Part shown: one piece after another, positions 24,872 through 30,893 of the stretch | How the letters are laid out: the number at the start of each line of letters is the position of its first letter | Numbering within the stretch: position 1 is the stretch's first letter | Assembly: GCA_002321335.1 (NCBI GenBank) | Contig: DCMG01000124.1 | Coordinates: forward strand, 1-31,051 | Source: Bacteroidales bacterium UBA1628 | GTDB taxonomy: Bacteria; Bacteroidota; Bacteroidia; Bacteroidales; UBA932 | Reading direction: 5' to 3' | Length of the DNA: 31,051 bases | Notes under the pieces: model-generated | The model's input: the letters and a program-made list of their open reading frames with translations, nothing else | Databases searched by the model: none | Told to the model about the DNA's origin: nothing | Position numbers and translations under genes: made by a program

Positions 24872-26082
24872 TACTGGATCGCTTTGTAATATATTGGAGT
24901 ATAGCCTCCGTCTTCATTGAATATCCCGACGAGGTCACGGAGGAGAAGATCTGGGCGGACCACGCCGCTTTCCCAGAAATCGTTGCCGCCTTTGGCGTTG
25001 AGGCGCTTGTTGTCGTTCCAGACAACGTGGGCAGAGGCTGCGTCTGTGCTGCCTTTGGCAGAACAATAACCTCCGGCGGTGGCGTTCCCTTGAATATTCC
25101 TGAGGAAGTCTTCGAACAGAGGGTTGACTGAAAGAAGCTGCTCCAACGTCTGGCACCAGCCGACATTCATCCAAAGATCCGCTTCCTTTGACAATGAATA
25201 TGCTGCCTCGACTGAGATCTGGCCTGAGATTGAACTCCCGGCCTTGGCTCCGAGAATCTCTCCGCCGGCATCCTTGAACAGAGTCGTGAGGTAACTTTCC
25301 TGACCGGGAACGAACCACTGGTCCTTGTACGGGATGTTGACCAGAATCTTTCTCGGCTTTTGAGTCTTCATTTCTGTTTCACCGGACTTCTGTTCAGTCT
25401 CGCTGGCATTCAATCCACTTTTGCCAGACGCATCATTTGCCCCCAATCGGTCTTGGACAGAATCGCACAAGGAGATGTAGTTCTCCGAGACGGCTTTCAG
25501 CACCGAGTCCGCTGCGGGCATATTCCCGGTCAATGCTCCGAAAAGACGTACGTAGGCCGCTCTGGCGAGAGGGTGCCGCTCCAGATGCTCGTTGACAGTG
25601 AACGTCTTGATTCCAAGCGATTCAAGCTTTGAGAGAAACTGCGACTTGACGGGGGAGACTGAATATGTTAGGAGTAAATCCGGCTTCAAAGCCATGATCT
25701 TCTCGTAGTCCGGACCAGCGTCGTAGCCGATGTCGGCCACAGTTCCGTTGTCAAGGCCGGCGGCCACGGAGGAGTCGCAGACATATTCACCGCCCGACAC
25801 CCCGACAATCAACGAGTCCGCCCCGATCGCATCCAAGAACCCTATGTAGGAAGTGCTCATCACGATCAGCCTGTTCAGCGGCTTGCTGATTTCCAACGTG
25901 TCACGGCTTCCATCAAACGGCGAGACGGAGATCAGTGAATATCCTCCCTCAGGGAGTGTTTCTATATTCAAGAATAATGGTTCGCACTCATTTGATGCTG
26001 CCATTTCGTCACTGTTCCGCACGCAGCCGCAGACACTTGCCGCAAGCATTGCCGCAGAGAAAATATATTCGTAGATTTTCAT
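24871..26082 (-). CDS. ABC-type metal/cobalamin/siderophore substrate-binding lipoprotein (BtuF/FhuD-like)
   Basis: The 403-residue protein has a lipoprotein-type signal (FSAAMLAASVCGC, lipid Cys probably the second). It then shows a TroA/BtuF-like fold: PLNRLIVMSTSYIGFLDAIGADSLIVGVSGG, DIGYDAGPDYEKIMALKPDLLLTY, GIKTFTVNEHLERHPLARAAYVRLFGALTG, and a second lobe from PRKILVNIPYKDQWFVPGQESYLTTLFKDAGG. That pattern is seen for cobalamin, siderophore or heme binders. A polar linker of about 30 residues (ASGKSGLNASETEQKSGETEM) sits between the lobes, longer than usual. No BtuC/BtuD-type permease or ATPase is next to it, and no cobalamin riboswitch is visible upstream. A -7 box lies only 7 bases from the ATG. 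Confidence 0.82.
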   Translation of the reverse strand: MKIYEYIFSAAMLAASVCGCVRNSDEMAASNECEPLFLNIETLPEGGYSLISVSPFDGSRDTLEISKPLNRLIVMSTSYIGFLDAIGADSLIVGVSGGEYVCDSSVAAGLDNGTVADIGYDAGPDYEKIMALKPDLLLTYSVSPVKSQFLSKLESLGIKTFTVNEHLERHPLARAAYVRLFGALTGNMPAADSVLKAVSENYISLCDSVQDRLGANDASGKSGLNASETEQKSGETEMKTQKPRKILVNIPYKDQWFVPGQESYLTTLFKDAGGEILGAKAGSSISGQISVEAAYSLSKEADLWMNVGWCQTLEQLLSVNPLFEDFLRNIQGNATAGGYCSAKGSTDAASAHVVWNDNKRLNAKGGNDFWESGVVRPDLLLRDLVGIFNEDGGYTPIYYKAIQ

Positions 26083-26089
26083 ACCATCG

Positions 26090-26097
26090 CAAATTTA
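26090..26097 (-). promoter_or_regulatory. -7 box of the lipoprotein gene, close to its ATG
   Basis: On the minus strand TAAATTTG matches TAnnTTTG. Seven bases separate it from ATG 26082, so the transcript would have almost no leader. No -33 box was found. Confidence 0.45.
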
Positions 26098-26165
26098 ATG
26101 GATTTTTGCTATCTTCGAAGTCTGTTCCTTGGAATTTTGCTTGCTCAGCGTCAAGTAGAGGAAAT

Positions 26166-26177
26166 CTGAATATTCAG
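26166..26177. repeat. Palindrome CTGAATATTCAG in the lipoprotein-malY intergenic region
   Basis: This perfect 12-base palindrome lies in the 160-base gap between divergent genes. It contains the GAATATTC form of the window-wide word. A partial -7 match (TATCTTCG at 26110-26117) lies upstream on the plus strand; otherwise I see nothing clear in the gap. Confidence 0.6.
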
Positions 26178-26242
26178 GCATCGGTTTTCTTGTGGCAGGC
26201 GAGTGAGAAACTGAGAGCATATTACAGATTATTAGTGACATT

Positions 26243-27499
26243 ATGGGAAAATATAATTTTGACGAGATGACGCAAAGGCGCGGCACGAACTGCGTCAAGT
26301 GGGACGCCGAGAGCCCTGTAGGGCCAATTTCAGAGGATGTGATTCCGCTTTGGGTGGCGGATATGGATTTCAAGGTGGCTCCGGAGATCGTGGACGTGCT
26401 GAAAAAGCGTGTCGATCAGGAGATTTTCGGGTACACCCACGTGCCAGATTCCTACTACGATGCCGCCATCAACTGGTGGGAGCGCCGCAGAGGGTGGCAC
26501 ACCGAAAAGGACTGGTACCTCTACATTCCGGGAGTCGTTCCGGCTATGTCTGTGGTTGTCAAGGCTTTGACGCAGTACGAGATCGTTGACGGTGAAGTGG
26601 TCGAGAAGCCGAACCGTGGCCGTGGACCTCACGGAGAGTTGCCGAAGATGATCATCCAGAGTCCTGCTTACAACTGTTTCTTCTCCACCGCGAAGAACAA
26701 CCTGTGCGAGCTCTCGGTCAACAAGCTGATCTACGACACGGAAGGTGATCAGGCCACGTGGTACATTGATTTCGATGACCTTGAAAGACGGGCCGCTGAC
26801 CCGATGGCCAAGGTTCTTCTGTTCTGCAATCCTCATAACCCATGTGGACGTGTATGGCCTCGCGAGGATCTGGAAAGGGTGGCCGACATTTGCCGCAGGA
26901 ACGGGGTGATCGTCATCAGCGACGAGATCCATTGCGAACTGGAAATGCCTGGCTATCACTTCACTCCGATGGCCTCGCTCTCGCAAGCCTCTCAAGACAA
27001 CACCGTCACGATGAACTCTCCGAGCAAGTCTTTCAACATCGCTGGCCTCGGAATCTCCAACATCATCACGAACAATCCTGACTGGAAGAAGCTCATTGAC
27101 AGGGTCATCAACATCAATGAACTTTGCGATGTGAGTCCTTTCGGAGTCCTTGCCCTTCAGACAGCCTACAATGATGGTGAACCGTGGCTCAAGGAACTTA
27201 ATGAATATCTTTACGGCAACTATCGCACACTGCTCTCGTTCTTCGAGGAGAACCTTCCGGAATTTCCTGTCAGCAAGTTGGAGGGAACCTACCTTGTCTG
27301 GGTGGATGTCAGTGCTTTGAACATGTCAGCGAACGACGTCGAGAACAGTCTGCTTCTCAATGAGAAAGTTTGGATCAACTCTGGAGTCATGTACGGCCTC
27401 GACGGCTTCATGCGCATCAACATCGCCTGTCCTCGTGCCCGTCTCCAGCAGGGTCTTGAACGCATAGGCAAAGGCTTCCGCCGTCTGCTGGAAAAGTAG
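26243..27499 (+). CDS. PLP-dependent C-S lyase, MalY/PatB family
   Basis: The protein has 418 residues and belongs to the MalY/PatB branch of fold-type I aminotransferases, which cleave cystathionine or cysteine to pyruvate, ammonia and a thiol (homocysteine or H2S). It starts with FDEMTQRRGTNCVKWD, then PLWVADMDFKVAPEIVDVLKKRV, FGYTHVPDSYYDAAINWWERR, the PLP-facing FCNPHNPCGRVW and ISDEIHCELEM. The Schiff-base Lys262 is in NSPSKSFNIAGLGIS. The N-terminal EKPNRGRGPHGELPK loop is a small extra. Length is normal. ATG 26243 follows a 160-base gap, so it has its own promoter, though none is clear. Few GAATAT words are present (one in 1.26 kb) and codon use looks biased as for a well-expressed gene. 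Confidence 0.92.
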   Translation: MGKYNFDEMTQRRGTNCVKWDAESPVGPISEDVIPLWVADMDFKVAPEIVDVLKKRVDQEIFGYTHVPDSYYDAAINWWERRRGWHTEKDWYLYIPGVVPAMSVVVKALTQYEIVDGEVVEKPNRGRGPHGELPKMIIQSPAYNCFFSTAKNNLCELSVNKLIYDTEGDQATWYIDFDDLERRAADPMAKVLLFCNPHNPCGRVWPREDLERVADICRRNGVIVISDEIHCELEMPGYHFTPMASLSQASQDNTVTMNSPSKSFNIAGLGISNIITNNPDWKKLIDRVININELCDVSPFGVLALQTAYNDGEPWLKELNEYLYGNYRTLLSFFEENLPEFPVSKLEGTYLVWVDVSALNMSANDVENSLLLNEKVWINSGVMYGLDGFMRINIACPRARLQQGLERIGKGFRRLLEK

Positions 27500-27503
27500 A
27501 GTA

Positions 27504-27526
27504 TGTCTGTCACTGCTCGACAGACA
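27504..27526. terminator. Hairpin between convergent malY-like gene and greA
   Basis: TGTCTGTC (27504-27511) and GACAGACA (27519-27526) form a perfect 8-base stem around a 7-base loop. The stem overlaps the greA stop codon. No T-run follows on either strand, so termination is only possible, perhaps for both genes. Confidence 0.4.
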
Positions 27527-27980
27527 GGCTCTCTATCTTGATCTGGAACTTTCCTGAAGGTGCTAGAACATCCACAACATCGCCGACTTTCTTTCCCATC
27601 AGGGCCGCGCCTATCGGAGACTTGCAGGAGATTTTCCCTTTTTCAAGATTCATCTCGTGAGGACTCACAATCGTGTATGTCATTCTGGCGTTTGAAGACA
27701 GATTCGTGAACTCCACTTTGCTGAGCAGCGAAACCTGGTCTTTGGGCAGAGCCGCCGTATCGAGAACCCTTGAATATTGCAGGACTTTCTGCAGGAAACG
27801 TATCCTGCCGATGGTCTTGGCTTGCGCCCTTCTTGCCGCTCGGTATTCAAAGTTCTCGCTCAGATCCCCTTGGGCTCTGGCCTCGGAGAGGTCTTCCTTG
27901 ATCCGGGGATATTCCACGTTTATAAGATTATTAAGCTCAGCGACAATCTGGCCGTATCGTTCCTTGGATAGATATTCCAT
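27510..27980 (-). CDS. greA: Transcription elongation factor GreA
   Basis: GreA rescues backtracked RNA polymerase by stimulating transcript cleavage. The 156-residue protein has the N-terminal coiled coil with the acidic tip (LSEARAQGDLSENFEYRAARRAQA), where the D-L-S-E-N motif carries the catalytic Asp and Glu. The C-terminal FKBP-like domain follows (SPIGAALMGKKVGDVVDVLAPSGKFQIKI). Length and both domains are standard. The start ATG 27980 follows a good -7 box by 23 bases. The gene is convergent with the MalY-like gene, with 10 bases between their stops and a hairpin there. Two GAATAT words (27909, 27972) mark Glu-Tyr pairs in its first codons. Confidence 0.95.
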   Translation of the reverse strand: MEYLSKERYGQIVAELNNLINVEYPRIKEDLSEARAQGDLSENFEYRAARRAQAKTIGRIRFLQKVLQYSRVLDTAALPKDQVSLLSKVEFTNLSSNARMTYTIVSPHEMNLEKGKISCKSPIGAALMGKKVGDVVDVLAPSGKFQIKIESLSVEQ

Positions 27981-28002
27981 GATGACTCATTTGTTATGCT
28001 TG

Positions 28003-28018
28003 GCAAATGTACGAAATT
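28003..28018 (-). promoter_or_regulatory. greA promoter, extended -7 element
   Basis: On the minus strand this is AATTTCGTACATTTGC, identical over 16 bases to the recQ promoter element. The box TACATTTG (28004-28011) lies 23 bases before the greA ATG. Confidence 0.6.
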
Positions 28019-28034
28019 TTGTCCGGTATCTGTC

Positions 28035-28913
28035 TCAGTTTCTCCTCAATGCTCGCGCTGTTTGAAGCAGCACGCTGAGAATCACCAGTGATATTCCGAC
28101 ATAGAACGAGGCATTGAGTTCACGCGCTTCACCGAAAGCTATGAAGGCGATAAGTATGGTGTAGCAGGGTTCAAGGTTGTACGTGAGGTTGACAGTGAAG
28201 GCAGACAGTTTCCTTAATACGAGTATCTGCAGCAGATAGAGACCGGCCGTGCAGAATAGCGCCAGACACAGCAGCCACCAAAGATCGGAACCGGTGGGAA
28301 TCACCATAACCGGCTGAGTTGGAGGATAAACCAATAGGTAGAGCGGAATCAGCACGGAAACACCGAGCAACCCTCCTGCCATCTGGTAAAGCAGCATCGT
28401 CCGAGCCTTCACACCATCGCCCGCTTTCTTGTTTGTTATGGAATATAAGGAGCAGACGGCCGCCGAGATGATTCCGAGAATGATTCCCAGCCGGTAACGG
28501 GAGTCGAATGAGAAGATGCACACCAGACCGGCCACTGTGATGAGCGCCAGAAGCATCTCGGCCACAGAGAACCGCTTGTGGAAAACAAGAGGCTCGAATA
28601 TGGACGTGAAGAACCCCACGCTGGCGAAGCACACAACCCCGATGGACACGTTGCTCGCCTTTATGGAGGCGTAGAACAGAATCCAGTGAAGACCCAACAG
28701 CGTGCCGCAACCGGCTATCTGCAGGAATTTTTTCCAGCTTACTTTCGGAAAACCTGTGAATAACAAGAGTATGGCTGTCGTGAAGAAGAGCCTGTACCAC
28801 GTCAGCGTGGCCTCGTTGAGTGTGATGAGTTTGCCGAACAGACCTGTGAACCCGGCCAGCAGAACGCTGAGGTGCAACTGTATGAAGGCTGTTCTGAGAT
28901 TCGATTCCGCCAT
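28035..28913 (-). CDS. DMT-superfamily (EamA) transporter
   Basis: The 292-residue protein has about ten hydrophobic segments arranged as two EamA repeats, typical for drug/metabolite transporters. The first half includes FIQLHLSVLLAGFTGLFGKL and TLTWYRLFFTTAILLLF (the conserved W-Y-R around TM2). The second half begins near IILGIISAAVCSLYSITNK and ends with NLEPCYTILIAFIAFGEAR, the E-P...E region that is conserved in the family. Substrate is not predictable; members move amino acids, nucleotides or other metabolites. The start ATG 28913 lies upstream of greA by 54 bases on the same strand, so read-through into greA is possible, although greA has its own promoter. Confidence 0.88.
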   Translation of the reverse strand: MAESNLRTAFIQLHLSVLLAGFTGLFGKLITLNEATLTWYRLFFTTAILLLFTGFPKVSWKKFLQIAGCGTLLGLHWILFYASIKASNVSIGVVCFASVGFFTSIFEPLVFHKRFSVAEMLLALITVAGLVCIFSFDSRYRLGIILGIISAAVCSLYSITNKKAGDGVKARTMLLYQMAGGLLGVSVLIPLYLLVYPPTQPVMVIPTGSDLWWLLCLALFCTAGLYLLQILVLRKLSAFTVNLTYNLEPCYTILIAFIAFGEARELNASFYVGISLVILSVLLQTARALRRN

Positions 28914-28975
28914 CGTATTCTTTTCTTTTCAATCAGTCTGCGAATTTACTCATTTTCCGAAATATCGGGAAATGA

Positions 28976-29010
28976 CCGGAAGGTTGCGTTTGGTATATGC
29001 CGGAAGGTTG
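28976..29010. repeat. Direct repeat CCGGAAGGTTG, 24-base period
   Basis: CCGGAAGGTTG occurs at 28976-28986 and 29000-29010 in the gap between the divergent DMT and serine-hydrolase genes. A TGAATATG word follows at 29012-29019. The function is unknown. Confidence 0.5.
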
Positions 29011-29103
29011 TTGAATATGTTGGAACTGCGTGTCTCAAAGCGACTGTGATAAAAAATCTTCATTAAACGCTTAGATGGTGATGCGTCACTTGCAAAGAAT
29101 CGC

Positions 29104-29111
29104 TATCTTTG
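29104..29111 (+). promoter_or_regulatory. -7 box of the serine-hydrolase gene
   Basis: TATCTTTG matches TAnnTTTG and lies 64 bases before ATG 29176. A -33 TTTG at 19-21 bases is not seen. Confidence 0.5.
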
Positions 29112-29139
29112 TGTTCCGCAAAGAGATTGCGGCACAAAG
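29107..29139. promoter_or_regulatory. 13-base-pair dyad overlapping the serine-hydrolase -7 box
   Basis: CTTTGTG (29107-29113) plus CCGCAA (29116-29121) pair exactly with TTGCGG (29127-29132) plus CACAAAG (29133-29139), with a two-base bulge and an AGAGA loop. The left arm is part of the -7 box itself, so a DNA operator is likelier than an RNA hairpin. Confidence 0.6.
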
Positions 29140-29175
29140 ACTTCATATTGGTAAATAATTGAAAATATTATAGAT

Positions 29176-30393
29176 ATGAAACAGAATATAAAATTCTTAT
29201 ATTCCACACTGCTGGCTTTGGCCTTGCTGGCCTCAGGATGTTCAAAGGATAATCTGGATCCGGCGCCCGAACTGCCGGAACCTGACAAGGAGGAGCAATT
29301 GGCTGAAAACCCTAATCTGAAGTCAGCGGTGCAGTCAATGATGTCGGAAGCCACCAAGATGACGGACGCTACGCTTAACGGTGTCGCGGTCTGGCAGGAG
29401 GGATACGCACCGTCAGGGGCATGGACCAAAGGTTCGGACAATGCCACTCGTCGGCAGATGTGGTCTGTAACAAAGACGTTTACGTCTATGGCGATCGGTA
29501 TCGCGGTAGGCGAGGGGAAACTGAGCCTGGCGGAAAAGGTCGCTCCGATGTTCCCGGAGGAAGTCGCGGAGGCGGAAAAGAACATGACGGATGCCCAGAA
29601 AGTCTACCTTGAAGCCTTGACGGTCAGGCATCTGCTGATCATGGCGAACGGTCACAAAAAGGATCCGACCATGGAATATGCCCAGAAATATTTCAAAAAG
29701 GACCCGTTGGGCTCGCTCAAGTATATTCATAATGAATGGGTGGATGTCTCAGGGCTGCTGAAAAAGTATGGGTCCACACTGCCCGGGCTGTTCTTTGAAT
29801 ATCCTTTCGATGCGGCTCCGGGAGAGAAATTCTGCTATGACAGCTTCTCTTCTTGCATGCTTTCGGAAATCATCACCAAGAAGACGGGAGAGACCATGGC
29901 CGATTATCTCTATACAAGGATGTTCAAGCCGTTGGGATTGGATAGGCCGGAGTGGGAGGACATCCAAGGCGTGACCGCCGGTGGTTGGGGACTGCATCTG
30001 AGCACGGACGAGATGCTGACGTTCGGTCGTCTTCTGCTGAACGACGGAAAATGGAATGGGAAGCAGATCATACCGGAGGATTATCTCAAGGATGCCGTCA
30101 AGGATCAGATCAAGGCTTCCATGAATTACGGACATGGCTATGCCACTTCGGGTTACGGCTACCAGATCAGAACCAGGGCTGACGGTTCGTTTTACATGGC
30201 CGTGGGGCTTTTCGGACAGTATATTGTCGTGATCCCGGAGAAAAAAGCCGTGATTGCGTTGACTTCGGCCATGCCGTTTGACGCGGACAACATCCTTAAG
30301 GATCTGTCAAAGGTCATGGAGCTGTTGGGCGAGGGTGTGGACGGCAAGGCACCGTTGGAATTGGCTTGGAAGCACATTGTACCGAAACTATAG
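29176..30393 (+). CDS. Serine hydrolase lipoprotein, beta-lactamase class C / esterase family
   Basis: The 405-residue protein has a lipoprotein signal (FLYSTLLALALLASGC, lipid Cys in the ASGC lipobox) followed by a Pro/Glu-rich linker. The nucleophile motif S-x-x-K is SVTK in RRQMWSVTKTFTSMAIGIAV, and the Tyr of the second motif is in FCYDSFSSCML (Y-D-S rather than the usual Y-S-N). GYGYQIR and the late LFGQYIVVIPEK stretch fit the third part of the fold. Relatives include class C beta-lactamases, DD-peptidases and esterases; antibiotic hydrolysis cannot be inferred. The enzyme would sit on the outer or inner membrane facing the periplasm or exterior. umuD begins 17 bases after its stop. Confidence 0.87.
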   Translation: MKQNIKFLYSTLLALALLASGCSKDNLDPAPELPEPDKEEQLAENPNLKSAVQSMMSEATKMTDATLNGVAVWQEGYAPSGAWTKGSDNATRRQMWSVTKTFTSMAIGIAVGEGKLSLAEKVAPMFPEEVAEAEKNMTDAQKVYLEALTVRHLLIMANGHKKDPTMEYAQKYFKKDPLGSLKYIHNEWVDVSGLLKKYGSTLPGLFFEYPFDAAPGEKFCYDSFSSCMLSEIITKKTGETMADYLYTRMFKPLGLDRPEWEDIQGVTAGGWGLHLSTDEMLTFGRLLLNDGKWNGKQIIPEDYLKDAVKDQIKASMNYGHGYATSGYGYQIRTRADGSFYMAVGLFGQYIVVIPEKKAVIALTSAMPFDADNILKDLSKVMELLGEGVDGKAPLELAWKHIVPKL

Positions 30394-30410
30394 AGAGGAC
30401 ATATTCATAA

Positions 30411-30893
30411 ATGGCAGCGGAAGAGGATAAGAAAGGGACTTTCGCCCCGATGATGGAAAGTGGCGTGCACGCCGGTTTTCCGTCGCCGGCGCAGGACTAC
30501 ATAAATTCGTTCATCGACCTCAACAAGGAGTTGGTGCGCCATCCCGCGGCGACATTTTTCGCTCGTGTGGTGGGGGATTCCATGGTGGACGCCGATGTGA
30601 ACGATGGGGACGTGTTGGTTGTGGACAAGTCGATCGAGCCTAAAGAAGGGGACATGGCTGTCTGTTTCATCGACGGAGAGTTCGCCTTGAAGTACATCTC
30701 TTTCAAGAATCCTTCCGGAGTACAGAGCGTCAAGGCTTCCAAACCTGGCGTGTCCTATGATATTCTCCGGCGTCAAAGAATATGGCTGCTGCCTGCCAAT
30801 GAGAAATATCCTCCCATCGAAGTGACTGACTCCAACGATTTTACGGTCTGGGGTGTGGTGACCTATGTCATAAAGAAAGTGTGTACGCGCTAG
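30411..30893 (+). CDS. umuD: UmuD-like S24 peptidase, subunit of an error-prone polymerase
   Basis: The protein has 160 residues, close to E. coli UmuD with a slightly longer N-terminus. The self-cleavage site is Ala21-Gly22 in VHAGFPSPA. The catalytic Ser57 is in VVGDSMVDADV and Lys94 is in EFALKYISF, both in the S24 pattern. On RecA activation UmuD is cut to UmuD', which joins UmuC as polymerase V. The downstream gene is umuC, overlapping by 13 bases. A GACATATTCATAA word copy lies just before ATG 30411. I see no LexA-type box and only 17 bases separate the gene from the serine hydrolase, so its promoter may lie upstream or inside that gene. Confidence 0.93.
   Translation: MAAEEDKKGTFAPMMESGVHAGFPSPAQDYINSFIDLNKELVRHPAATFFARVVGDSMVDADVNDGDVLVVDKSIEPKEGDMAVCFIDGEFALKYISFKNPSGVQSVKASKPGVSYDILRRQRIWLLPANEKYPPIEVTDSNDFTVWGVVTYVIKKVCTR

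Larger units (their letters stand above)
501..30783. repeat. Dispersed word family TGAATATGTC (core GAATAT)
   Basis: I counted GAATAT 65 times and its complement ATATTC 54 times in the window, about 108 separate sites; 11 are the palindrome GAATATTC. The 8-mer TGAATATG (either strand) occurs about 31 times and TGAATATGTC 12 times, at 1436, 1717, 4578, 6172, 7980, 12270, 12675, 24836 (plus) and 10489, 13209, 25780, 30398 (minus). Sites lie in genes of both strands, in several reading phases and in intergenic DNA. Counts are by eye and may be off by a few. Confidence 0.85.

Noticed and set aside
26083..26242. Cobalamin or SAM riboswitch in the lipoprotein-malY gap
   Set aside because: Neither the B12-box pattern nor a SAM-type stem set was found in 160 bases on either strand.
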